Counted from the stretch's first letter, positions 1 to 9,600 are shown. The stretch is DNA of 20,129 bases from Cylindrodendrum hubeiense (GCA_014621425.1 JAANBB010000605.1:1-20129), one strand, 5' to 3'. Notes: generated by a model from the sequence alone, not told the origin. A program made the numbers and translations.

Positions 1-1450
1 TCTGCTCGCCCGTCTTGGCGAAGCCGATGCCCGGGTCGAGCATGATGCGCCAGCGACGGATGCCCGCGGCTTCGGCGGCGGCGACGCGCGCCAGCAGCTC
101 CGAGGCGACGGTGGGGATGAGACCGTCCGGATACGACGTCAGGCTGGCCATGGTCTCGGGAGTGCCGCGCATGTGCATCAGGCAGATGGTCTTCTGTAGA
201 CGGGCGACGGTCGGCAGCATGTCCGGGTCGAGGAGCCCGGCCGAAACATCGTTGATGATGTCGGCGCCGCTGGCGACAACCTGCTCCGCGACCGAGGCGC
301 GGTACGTGTCAACGCTGATTACGACACCGCGGGCCTCCGGCAGCGATCGGATGAGCTGGACGGCCGGGACGACACGGGCAGCCTCCTCCTCGGCGGACAC
401 CTGCTCGCGACCCGGGGCGGTGGACTGGCCGCCGACGTCGATAATAGAGGTGCCGTTTCTGACCATGTCGAGGATGGTCTGCGAGAGGTTCTCCGGGGCG
501 TGGACGCCGCCGTCCGAGAAAGAGTCGGGCGTCACATTGAGGATGCCCATGATGTGCGTCTTCCTGTTGCTTGCAAGGGCTGTCAGGGGGCTCGAGGTGG
601 CGGACATGGGAGTCATCGAGGACATTGGCTCGCCGCGGGGGAGCTCTTGAAGGTAATCCTGGATGAGCTTCCAAGGCTTTGAAGGGTCGAGTGACTTGGC
701 TGGCATGAGCCTGGAGATTGTTAGAAGTGATGCATATATCATCTGGGATCAGGTCACGTACTCAGCTAAGGGTCTTAGGACAAACTCCCTCTCCAAGACA
801 GCAGCATGTGGCACCGTCAGTCGCTCATGGCTCACTTTCTCGTTGCCATAGAGGAGAATATCTAGATCAATGTTGCGTGGGCCCTTGTCAATGACCTTCT
901 TCCGTCCCATCTCACGCTCAATGGCCTGGAGCTCGTCGAGCAGAGCCAAAGGCTCCAGCTCAGTCTCGACCTGCAATGAGGAGTCAGCTTGAGACGGATC
1001 TCACATCCAGTTCGATCGGGCACGCACCTCGCAAGCACCATTGACAAAGCGGTCCTGGTCCTTGACATACATGGGTTCCGTCTCCCACAGGCTGCTGGTC
1101 CGCTTGACCTTGATGCCGCGGCGGTCCATCTCATTGCAGGCATGCTCGATCTCGGCGACGCGGTCGCCGAGATTGCTCCCCAGGGCAATGTACGCTGTCT
1201 TCTTGCGGGGCTTGCTGGTTCCGCACGCACAGCCACAGGCAGAGTGCTTCAGCCCGGGCACGGTGCTCCGGGCATGAAGCCGGGGACGGACGGCGGCGGC
1301 CGAGAGCATCCGGCGTGGTTGCGACGCGGGCGACGTGGAGGCGCATCGCGAGGGGAAAGGGCGCAACGAGCCGGTGCCGGCATTGCGGCCGGGGGCCGAG
1401 GCGCCGAGGCTTCTAATTAGGGGGCGGGATGGAAACGAGTGCTTCATCAT
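1..1450 (-). CDS. FOL1: HPPK-dihydropteroate synthase, folate biosynthesis (3' end cut off by the window)
   Basis: This gene encodes the two consecutive steps that pyrophosphorylate 6-hydroxymethyl-dihydropterin and condense it with p-aminobenzoate to dihydropteroate. Deduced exons are 1450-1028, 970-762 and 710-1, with introns of 57 bp (971-1027, donor GTGCGT, acceptor TGCAG) and 51 bp (711-761, donor GTACGT, acceptor CCAG). They give 447 visible residues. Residues 1-84 are rich in Arg, Ser and Ala with few acidic residues, as in a mitochondrial presequence. HPPK follows with GSNLGDR (91-97), SSLWETEPMY (119-128) and GPRNIDLDILLYG (171-183). DHPS then shows MGILNVTPDSFSDGG (265-279), DVGGQSTAPG (302-311) and LDPGIGFAK (435-443), and the window ends soon after. 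No dihydroneopterin aldolase (FolB) domain precedes HPPK, unlike the trifunctional yeast Fol1, so the enzyme looks bifunctional. The start at 1450 is the longest choice and Met48 is an alternative. An ATG at 1469 opens an out-of-frame upstream ORF if it is transcribed. Confidence 0.95.
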
Positions 1451-2182
1451 GGCCCGAATGCTGCTCCATGCTGCGCTTTACGGTGGGTGAGGTTCGCTGG
1501 TGACGATGGGCGAGCGTCGCAAAAATTTGCGATACAGCGACGAGTGGTGTGCGCGTAGCAGCATGGCAAGCGCATGTGGAGGCGGCTCATCGTCATTGTC
1601 TGGACAGGTGGGGGTGGGGGTCGAGCTGGAACCACCATCGACTCTGGGTGGGAAAGACGCGGACGCCGGATATGGGTATGAGGATGCAATATAGACGGGC
1701 CCTGGAAGGGATGGAGAGCCTGCTCGTGATGGCGAGTTTGGGGTGCCACGGTTGCGAGGCTTCCTGGTCATGTGACGGGGCTCGAGTCTGTCGTGGGTTG
1801 AGGTGCTCTCGGCGCAACCATTGTCTGGCTTGAGGATGCTCCCCACATGATGCCGTACCTAGGCAGGCAGTAGGCCGGTGGCAGGCAGGTCCAGTCTGAT
1901 GCTCCAGGGGCAAAAGATTGACAGTTGAGACCGAGTGTGAGAGCACATGTCAAGTCAGCATGCCGCCGTGGATGGCGAGTCGAGACGGCGTGTCGTAGGC
2001 GTGTGCTCAGCGGCAACCTCCCTGAGCAGCAGCCAGGTCAGCGAGTCGCCCCGGGGGTCAGCAGCCGGGAACGAGGATGACAGGCCACCCGCCCTTGGTT
2101 TCCCATCTGTCTGCTACTCCCGTCTCCTCCTCCCGTCGCTTCAAGCCCAGCAACTATCGCAAACCGAACACGCCCGCACCAG

Positions 2183-2198
2183 CCAATGGAGAAATTGG
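2183..2198. promoter_or_regulatory. Inverted pair of CCAAT boxes
   Basis: The sequence CCAATGGAGAAATTGG holds CCAAT at 2183-2187 and ATTGG at 2194-2198, separated by 6 bp, so both strands carry a CCAAT box. CCAAT is the site of the fungal heterotrimeric Hap/CBC factor. The pair lies 424 bp upstream of the monooxygenase start codon and 733 bp from the folate gene start. Function is inferred from the motif only. Confidence 0.35.
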
Positions 2199-2418
2199 TA
2201 GCACCTCCTCGTCCCTCGGCATCTTCCCCAGATTCCTGGGGTCACCCCGATGCCCCTCCAACCACGGCGCGCTAAGCCGTTTGCGGCCTCGTTTCCCGCC
2301 CTCCAGGTCTGCGTGACGGCTCCGTGCCTCGGCATGTGGTTCCTCCTGCTCCTGGGGCCCTCTGGCTTCCTCCATCTCCAACCTTTGGCCATTGCTCGAC
2401 TCAGCTGATGCCCTTGTT

Positions 2419-2621
2419 CTTATAACTGCGCTCGCCCCTTTGCCCCTTTGCTCCTCCCAACCTCCACTCCTGTATACCATAATCCATCCGACCGTCTTCT
2501 CCGTCTGCTCTATCCCTCTGTCGCTCTGTCACCGTCTCTCGCTGCAACGCTTACAGTGCCACCAACCCCTCCCTCCCCCATTGCCTCAGTCGCATCGCAT
2601 CTCTCCAACGCCTCCTTCATC
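2419..2621 (+). promoter_or_regulatory. TATA-like element and CT-rich leader of the nitronate monooxygenase gene
   Basis: A TATA-like CTTATAACTG at 2419-2428 is followed by a long pyrimidine-rich tract (about 2430-2590) and then by the ATG at 2622. No ATG occurs between 2410 and 2621. CT-rich tracts just upstream of the transcription start are common in well-expressed filamentous fungal genes. The transcription start is inferred, not observed. Confidence 0.5.
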
Positions 2622-4001
2622 ATGGCATCCCCACGTACGTCACCACTGCTGCCGCTGCTACCACAGCCCTCCGCTCTCCGGCCTCGCGCGCAAAGCCCGC
2701 CCTCGTCGCAATCGCTAATCCTCAGCGCCTTACAGAGAAGCTCCGCACCCCCATTACCGATCTGTTCAAGATCAAGCACCCCGTGCTGCTTGCCGGCATG
2801 AACGTCGCCGCTGGCCCCAAGCTCGCCGCTGCCGTCTCCAACGCCGGTGGTCTCGGTGTCATCGGCGGCGTCGGCTACACCCCAGAGATGCTCCGCGACC
2901 AGATCGCCGAGCTCAAGGAGCATCTCGTCGACAAGAAGGCTCCCTTCGGTGTTGACCTGCTTCTCCCCCAGGTCGGCGGCAGCGCTCGCAAGACCAAGTG
3001 CGTATTCTCCGTCTTCCCCCACATTCATGTGCTTTCCAGTCCTTCCCCACATTATCGCTCGGCCTCCCACACTCAGCCGCCACCGTCAACAATCACATGC
3101 AAAATACTCCAAATTCCATTCCTTAGCTCAGCCTTGCGCGCGCTAGACGCTTCAGCATGACCAGTGACCACACCTAGCTAACACGCTTTCCCACAGCTAC
3201 GACTACACAAAGGGCAAGCTCAATGAGCTCGTCGACATCATCATCGAGGAGGGCGCTAGCCTCTTCGTCTCCGCCGTCGGCGTGCCCACAAAGGCTGTCG
3301 TCGACAAGCTCCACGCCCATGGCATCGTCTACATGAACATGATCGGCCACGTCAAGCACCTCAAGAAGTGCCTCGAGCTCGGTGTTGATATCATCTGCGC
3401 CCAGGGCGGTGAGGGCGGCGGCCACACCGGCGATATTCCCACCACCGTCCTGATCCCCGCCGTCGTCGAGATCTGCCAAAAGTACAAGTCGCCCCTGACC
3501 GGCGAGCCCGTCCAGGTCATCGCCGCTGGCGGCATCCACAACGGCCAGCTCCTCGCTGCCTCCCTCATGATGGGCGCCGGCGCTGTCTGGGTCGGCACCC
3601 GCTTCATCCTCACCGATGAGGCCGGCGCCCCCAAGGCCCACAAGGAGGCCGTCCAGACCGCTGGTCACGACGACAACGTCCGCACCATCATCTTCACCGG
3701 CCGTCCCATGCGCGTCCGCAACAACGAATACATCAACAACTGGGAGGTCAACCGCCAGGCCGAGATGAAGGAACTGACCGCCAAGGGCACCATCCCCTAC
3801 GAGGCAGACCTCGACAAGATTATGGAGGAGAGCAGCGACAGCGACGACGATGATGCCCTCGACAAGTTCCGTCCCTTCCTCATGGGCAAGTGTGCCGCCG
3901 TGGTCAACGAGCAGAAGTCGGCCAAGGCTGTCGTAGACGAGTTTGTCGACGACGCCGTCACGTGGCTGCAGACGGGCAACAAGATGATTGCCAAGCTGTA
4001 G
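2622..4001 (+). CDS. Nitronate monooxygenase (2-nitropropane dioxygenase family)
   Basis: This is an FMN-dependent TIM-barrel enzyme that oxidises alkyl nitronates, such as propionate 3-nitronate, to carbonyl compounds and nitrite. It is usually regarded as detoxifying. Exons are 2622-2634, 2736-2997 and 3197-4001, giving 359 residues. Introns are 101 bp (donor GTACGT, acceptor TACAG) and 199 bp (donor GTGCGT, acceptor CACAG, branch-like GCTAAC at 3177-3182). The first exon encodes only MASP plus one base; it was chosen because the splice restores the family start KLRTPITDLF. The second splice restores KTNYDYTKG. Visible motifs are LLAGMNVAAGP (22-32), the glycine-rich GGLGVIGGVG (42-51), CAQGGEGGGHTGDIPT (159-174) with His168 as the likely catalytic base, and the flavin-phosphate loops AAGGIHNGQ (201-209) and GAGAVWVGTRF (218-228). 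The length fits the Neurospora ncd-2 family. An acidic run ESSDSDDDD (303-311) lies near the C-terminus. There is no signal peptide, so it is probably cytosolic. Confidence 0.93.
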
Positions 4002-4004
4002 AAG

Positions 4005-4404
4005 AACCAAACGCCATTACTTCTTTGAGATAGATACCTGTAGACTATGAGCATTGTTACATTTTACGTACCACCGAGACGAGCATGATAAATATTACAT
4101 GAACCTTTTTTTATCTCACACCATAGTTTTCCGCCATATACTTGATGAACAATTTGATATGAACGAGGAACCAAAAAACATGTCTATTTCATACTAACCA
4201 ACGCAGCCAACTTTGACATCACATGTACGCCAGCACCCAAAAGCATCCCGCCCCATATTTCATGCCGAGGGTATACGCGTCAGGGGCTCTGGTAACAACC
4301 CAGGATCTAACTGGGTGCATGTCTCGCCTGCCCTCCACTTCGTTACCACATCTAGAGCCTGGCGCAGTCGTGCTTCACTGTTCTCCTATTAGGGCCCAGC
4401 CCAC
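4005..4404. other. Convergent 3' intergenic region
   Basis: These about 400 bp lie between the stop codons of the monooxygenase (plus strand) and the GLO3-like gene (minus strand). Composition drops to AT-rich from about 4020 to 4160, with TTTTTTTATC and GATAAATATT-like stretches suited to 3' end formation. No gene, repeat or RNA is apparent. The two 3' UTRs probably lie close together or overlap. Confidence 0.6.
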
Positions 4405-6076
4405 TCAGTTTCCGAGATAATCCCGCACGGCTCCCTGGAGTCGGGAGGCACCCTCGCCCATGATGTTGGTCAGGTTGTCGAGATCATCCGCGGCCGTGAT
4501 GCCGAACTTGCGCACAAAGTCCTTGGCGGCGGACTCGAGATCACCGTAGTCATCTTCGGGCTCCTCCTCTGCTCGGCCAAAGTAGGCATTCGACGAGATG
4601 GCAGATGCACCCTCGAATCCTTGAAGTCGGTTCTTGGCCTCGGCTTGAGCGTTGGGGTCGAAGGAACCCTTGCCGAAGAATTCGTCAGAAGAGATACCCT
4701 TCTGGGCACCGAACTTGCTTCGGGCATACGTCTGCGAGTCATCTGGTATCAGGTTAGCATACGTGTCGATCAGTAGCAAAGTAATGCCACTTACCTTCAA
4801 CGGCTTTGACGGGTCCAACTGAACCGAATCCACCGGCATTCCTCTTGGGCGCGGCGGCAGCCTTGTTGCCACCAACTTGGCCGAAGCCCAGTCGACCCAT
4901 ACCCATACCTAATCGCTCCACCTCCGCATCAGACTTCTGGCGAGTGTGCGAGGCCATCTTGCTTTGGCTGGGGTTCACGGGAGTGGGCGAGATAATGGTG
5001 GCGCCCGTTCCAGCGCTGGTGTTCTTCGCCTCCTCGGCCTCGGGATCATAGCCAAGTTTGGCAATGCGGTCGGCCTCTTCCTTGGCCTTTCTCTCAGCCT
5101 CGTCAAAATCAATCAAATCTCCCGTGACCTTCTTGACGCCTAGCTTGGTAGTCTTCTTAGCACCAAGAACATTGGCCTTGCGCGGGCCAGTAGCGGTCTT
5201 GCGCAGGGCAGCGGAAGTCGTAATGCGGCTTGCGGGCTTGGTCTCTCCAGAGGCGGTCCTGGCGAGGGGGGACGAGGTGCGAGCGATATCCTTGCCATTT
5301 CCAGCGTTGAGGAAGGGGGAGGGCGTACGGCCCACGACGGGCGGGGTACCGGTTCGAGAAATTGGGGGGGTAGGCTTCTTAATGGAGGGCTTGTCCCACG
5401 AAGAGAAGAAATCGTCGTCGGGTTCGCCAGCGGGGGTTGCGGAGCCATCATCAACTCCATCGACCACGACCTCGCCGGGGAAACTAGACATTTGTCAGGT
5501 CCAGTTCAGGGTTGCAATGTTCCAGGATAAGATACGTACTCTTGAGCATCCCGGGCAGCGCGTCGCTTGAGCTCTTCCTTGTACTTGGTAGCAACGTTGG
5601 ACTGGTACTTGGTCTTAGAATCCTTGCTGTTGAGGGCGGCAGAGCCGCCGTTCTGCTGGAAGAACTTGGTGGCCGACTCGTTGCCACCGACCTTCATTAC
5701 TCGAAGCTGATCCCATTGCCACTCTGCGCAACCAGGTTAGTTCTGCAAGTGATGAGAGGGCGACGCATGGGTAACGTACGGTCGAGATTCGTTGATCGCA
5801 CAAAGGAGATGTGGACACCTAAGTTTCGGTGGTTGGAGGAGCAATCCAGGCAGAGGTAGATACCGAAGGGGACGGAGGTCCAGGTAGGGTTATTCTGTCC
5901 ACAGTCGAAGCAGGTCTAGGGGAGAGACAAGAGTCAGCGCTGTTCCCATTGAACCCGGTTTGAACGCGCAAACAGGGACCATCATGACCGCGCTTGCTTA
6001 CCTTGTTCGCCTGCTTTGTCTTCAACTTCTCAAACACCTTCAGCGACTGCTGCTTAGTCGCAAGGGGGGCGCTCAT
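4405..6076 (-). CDS. GLO3: ADP-ribosylation factor GTPase-activating protein, GLO3/ArfGAP2-3 type
   Basis: The product stimulates GTP hydrolysis on Arf1 and acts in COPI vesicle traffic between Golgi and ER. Exons are 6076-6002, 5915-5780, 5723-5540, 5483-4795 and 4742-4405, giving 473 residues. The introns are 86, 56, 56 and 52 bp, with donors GTAAGC, GTACGT, GTACGT and GTAAGT. The ArfGAP zinc finger CX2CX16CX2CX4R is complete: Cys27, Cys30, Cys47, Cys50 and the arginine finger Arg55, followed by [14 protein letters not shown]. The middle (about 130-330) is a Ser/Thr/Pro/Lys-rich, probably disordered linker with [10 protein letters not shown]. The C-terminus has two GLO3-type repeats, [12 protein letters not shown] (378-389) and ISSNAYFGR (410-418), and an amphipathic tail. 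These repeats set GLO3 apart from the GCS1/ArfGAP1 class. It is divergent from TIM21, with 392 bp between the two starts. No ATG lies within about 150 bp upstream of the start. Confidence 0.95.
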
Positions 6077-6468
6077 CTTGGCACTGGGTCACGCCGCGGG
6101 CGATGTCTTGAAGGGTGAGGGGAAAGGGCTCAGTTCGTGCTGCGGGGAGACGCTGTGGCTCTCCTGGACGACGCTTGGGGACAGAGTTCGTCGGCTTGGG
6201 TAGAGTTGGGTGTCGGGATGTTCAGGAGGCTGTCATCAAGGGCGGGCGGTTTGGTAAAGTGGCATATCGGAGGGCGCTATCCCCTTTCGGGTGACAGGAG
6301 TTCCCCACGTTGGATTCTGCCCAAGGCGGTGTGAACGCAAGTCATTGCGAGACCCGACAGCTCCATGCCGACGAGACGATGTCGGCCAACCATCGCTGCC
6401 AAGCTTCTGAATTATTGCCATTGTCAGGACTTTGATCCTGGGGCCATGGCTGTCACAAAACCGCCATA
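6077..6468. promoter_or_regulatory. Shared divergent promoter of GLO3 and TIM21
   Basis: Only 392 bp separate the two start codons, so both promoters and both 5' leaders must share this stretch or overlap the opposite gene. It is GC-rich on the GLO3 side and more balanced near TIM21. No clear TATA or CCAAT box is visible. GGCCAACCATC at 6384-6394 and GTGACAGGAG at 6291-6300 are the only motif-like items and carry no firm assignment. The right end holds a short upstream ORF, listed separately. Confidence 0.65.
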
Positions 6469-6469
6469 A
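6446..6469 (+). CDS. Upstream ORF of 7 codons overlapping the TIM21 start codon
   Basis: GCCATGG at 6443-6449 places an ATG in a strong context (G at -3, G at +4). It encodes MAVTKPP and stops at TAA 6467-6469. The last A of that TAA is the first base of the TIM21 ATG, forming a TAATG stop-start overlap. If the transcript begins upstream of 6446, scanning ribosomes would meet this ORF first and TIM21 would depend on leaky scanning or termination-reinitiation. The transcription start is unknown, so its use is inferred. Confidence 0.4.
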   Translation: MAVTKPP

Positions 6470-7312
6470 TGAAGCCCACCAATTGCCTGCTCTCCGCCCG
6501 CCCAACCGCCCTCCTCGCCGTCCCTCCCGCCCTCCGAACCCTCTCGATCCCACGACAATATTCCACCCAGAACAGCTTGGGCGCCACACCCCAGGCTCCG
6601 AAGCGCCGAACCAGGACTGTGACACCGTTCAATGACGATGGTTCTGTGCCGTGGAGTGATCTCTCCGCCGCAGAAAAGACTGCTCGTGCTACCCAGCAGA
6701 GCGTCAACTTTGGCATGATCCTTGTTGGTCTCGTGCTGACGGTATGTTTGTCGGCGCATTGACAAGGACAACTCTGACTTTGATAGAGCGGTGTCGGCTA
6801 CTTCCTATGGACCGACGTGTTTTCCCCCGATAGCAAAATATCCCAGTTCAACCGCGCGGTGGACAAGATCAAGGACGATCCTCGATGCCTCGAGTTGCTC
6901 GGCGACGCCAGAAAGATTACGGCTCACGGAGACGAGACATTCAACAAGTGGAGGAGGGCACGTCCAGTTTCGTAAGAACATGTAGCCTATACTTTGAGGG
7001 GGGTTGATACTGACAAGCCTAGGTCTTCGGAGAAAACCGACGCCCAGGGAAACCAGCATCTGGTGATGCACTTCTATGTAAGTCCACTCCCCTGACAATA
7101 AGCCTTCGACAAGCTAAGCCGTTTAGGTTGAGGGGCAACGCAACCGTGGAATTGCTCAGCTTCACATGATCAGGCATCGCGATCAGAGCGACTACTTGTA
7201 CAAGTACCTGTTCGTGGACATTGAAGACCATGAAAGAATCTATCTCGAGCAAGATGCGACAGGTTCCTCGGGTTCGGGAAAGAAGCTCAGTTTCTTTGGT
7301 GTCAAATGGTGA
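6469..7312 (+). CDS. TIM21: Mitochondrial import inner membrane translocase subunit TIM21
   Basis: TIM21 is a subunit of the TIM23 presequence translocase. It links TIM23 to the TOM complex in the intermembrane space and to respiratory-chain complexes. Exons are 6469-6741, 6787-6971, 7023-7077 and 7127-7312, giving 232 residues. The introns are only 45, 51 and 49 bp, with donors GTATGT, GTAAGA and GTAAGT and acceptors ending in TAG. Residues 1-30 form an Arg-rich presequence with a likely processing site near RQYS (29-32). A single membrane span lies at about 79-99 (around GMILVGLVLTSGVGYFLW), and intron 1 falls inside it. The conserved intermembrane-space domain follows, with LGDARKITAHGD (129-140), residues 167-195 (LVMHFY, then EGQRNRGIAQLHM) and a C-terminal KLSFFGVKW. 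Length and topology match the fungal family. The ATG has A at -3, and the uORF stop overlaps it. Confidence 0.94.
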
Positions 7313-9600
7313 TGATGGCTATACGCACCCTGCACCTATGTTTCAAAAGTTCGTTACGAAGGATGCCCTCATGTACAACTGGTTCGAATGAGGCACCTGG
7401 CTATCATGTTGATGGGCCAGGCAATGAGTCTCATTTCACGTGTATGATATTATCACTTTGATGATCTGAGTTGAAGGGGTTGATGCCCACTGTCTGTACT
7501 ATTAAGCCGGTTCTCTTTAATTCAACCCACCTATGTCTGCATGTATAAAATCATCGCCGGACCTGGCCCTGCAGTTAGATGTGGTCGTTTGATTCATGAT
7601 GGATGTTGGACTAGGAAACTTAATTGTACACTTATACACGAGCCATGGCCAGCAAGGTTAAAGTCGGACGGGTGAAATGGAGGGCTCGAGGCAAGGGAAC
7701 GCACGACAAATATATTGACATTATTACTGTAGCTACCAGCGCTGAGTGGCGCCCCCATTATTCACATTTACTACACTGCCTTAATCTATCTGAATATAGA
7801 GAGGAAGGCTAGGAAGGAAAATCAATTATGGATAAAGAAAATGTCAATTCTTTTTTAATCAAGCTGCACTTTATCTGTTCCAGCAAGTGATTCAAAATCG
7901 GGATGCAACCTCTTGATTTCTTTAAATAGCGATGGATTCCGGGTCAGTCATACAAACGATTATGAGAGCGTCCTCCGGAGGCCCGTCTGGGAATCCCGAA
8001 TCCGAACTCCCGATACCGGGAGACCTATATTTGGCTGATTGCGGTGGTGATACGGAAAGGCTAGAATCCAGTATTAATGTAACGCCGCCCTGGACGTCTT
8101 GAGATGACCCTAGGATGTGACACTATCCCTCGCTTCCGATCCACTATATGCTGCCTCGCATTTATGGGCATAAAATCGATACCTTGAGTGTCAGCTTCGA
8201 GAAGAAGTTGAAAACTGGTGTTGATGAAGCTGCTGCGAATACTGAAGACCGGGCCTGGGATCGCGGCATTAGATTTATTTGAAAGAGTTCCAAAACAACG
8301 TTTGGGAACCCTTCCGAAACCCCGAGAACATCACATGAAGAGATGTATGCTTCTTCAGCCTTGACTTCTTGCGTCCCAAAAAATCGCAATGCCGTGTGAC
8401 CATGCCCTCGCTACCACACCTACATGTGGGCTAGGACTCAGTCAAAGCAATATATGTTGTACACGATTCAGCAAAAGTTCACATCTGCTTAAAGATCAAT
8501 AACCAGTTTAACCAACAGCATCAAACTCAATAGAAACAACCCAAGGAATGAGAATCACTTGACCCCAACCCTGTGTAATTTTCGGAATTAAAGCGGTCAA
8601 AGAAAGAAGCCCGGTTAATTAATTTCGTCTGGAAACTTCGGCATTGAGATCGACTAGAAATACTTCTGACTACATTTCCCATCCAGTGCTGCGTAAGTTC
8701 CATTTGAGACGCAATGGCATTCAATGCCTATGCCTCGATAAGATGAACTACTACAGCTCACTGAGGTGGTCGACAATATACCCCTAGTCCAACATAGATA
8801 TGTTTCATAATGTGATCATAGATCCAAAGTGTTGAGTGAATAAATTGTTCATTGGCAAGGTACAGTGAGTCCTTCATGTTCTATTGTACGATGACAATAC
8901 GACACCTTCTTTCCTGAGATGTTCTGCAGATAGTTGACTTCGAACAGCAACTGGTCTAACTTTGTAAGACACAATGGTCTTGCCGCCATCTCGGAAATGA
9001 TGGCTGCTGTTAGGATACTATTATTGGATATGTAACTGTATCCATGGTAGATATTGTAGATTCAGGCAATATGCCCTTGATAAGCAAAGTGCGATCGTCA
9101 CTCTATGAGCGTGGAGGAACAATGGTATTGGTGGATAGCGTAGTTTCCTTCGATATCCTCAGGTAGGTCAAAGCAACCCAATGGTAGTAACGCACAGTAT
9201 ACATACCAGTCGGTGCGATAGAAAGCGCCACAGGGCTCAGTTGCTCAGAATGATAGGGTTGGTGTACATTTAACCGTTGTATCGAGTATCTATTTACAAA
9301 TTGTCTGGATTCCTGTCTCTAACCGTACCAAGGTACGGTGGTATCAACCAAACCCTGGTCTTGCATCAGATGACCAGTGTCTTTGCCACCTGAGTCGAAC
9401 CACGGAGCCCATTCCGAGGCCGGACGCATAAGACATATGCATCCCGAAGAGTTACATAGACAAGGAATCTCGACAAACAGCCGGCATCGGAGGTAAGATG
9501 ACTTGCTAGTTCATCCGAGGTACCTCGTATTTCCGTCGTCTGACAGTCATCCACGGTCCTTCAACCGACACTGATACTTAGCTTATGCATCTTCCCTGTC
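7313..9600. other. AT-rich gene-free block downstream of TIM21
   Basis: G+C falls to roughly 40% in sampled lines (for example 8461-8580), against about 60% in the flanking GC-rich DNA. No ORF shows a recognisable domain; the longest run 60-75 codons, which is expected by chance at this composition. CpA is frequent and TpA scarce in 8461-8520, which argues against heavy RIP there. The first few hundred bases should hold the TIM21 3' UTR. A cluster of inverted repeats lies at 7972-8022. Some minus-strand stretches look faintly coding and are discussed in the findings. Confidence 0.6.
7972..8022. repeat. Cluster of three short inverted repeats
   Basis: Within 51 bp lie a perfect 10-bp palindrome CCTCCGGAGG (7972-7981), the near-palindrome GGGAATCCC (7989-7997), and a perfect 6-bp inverted repeat CTCCCG-ATAC-CGGGAG (8007-8022). 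The last includes CCG-N4-CGG, the paired-triplet layout bound by some Zn2Cys6 fungal regulators. It sits about 660 bp past the TIM21 stop codon in otherwise AT-rich DNA. A binding role is inferred. Confidence 0.4.

Larger units (their letters stand above)
1451..2621. promoter_or_regulatory. Divergent promoter region between the folate gene and the nitronate monooxygenase gene
   Basis: About 1.17 kb separates the two divergent start codons. I see no convincing coding sequence: the open frames here are short, proline- or serine-rich and mutually overlapping. The right part, from about 2410, is the likely leader of the plus-strand gene. A symmetrical CCAAT pair lies at 2183-2198. The segment near the minus-strand gene has purine-rich stretches (about 1596-1640) and no clear TATA box. 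Confidence 0.6.

Noticed and set aside
3174..4010. 278-codon minus-strand open frame
   Set aside because: It is the antisense shadow of monooxygenase exon 3, produced by the C-ending codon bias of the real gene.
9009..9360. Possible solo LTR beginning TGTTAG
   Set aside because: No matching TG...CA ends, target duplication, second copy or primer-binding site could be confirmed by eye. The sequence is merely AT-rich.
9366..9460. tRNA-like B box on the minus strand (GGTTCGACTC at 9401-9392)
   Set aside because: No matching A box lies upstream and the candidate acceptor arm GGTGGCA has no complementary 5' strand at the right distance.
7313..9600. RIP-mutated transposon
   Set aside because: In the counted line 8461-8520, CpA (10) far exceeds TpA (3), the reverse of heavy RIP. 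Another line (9001-9060) is mixed. No transposase or polymerase motif was recognised.
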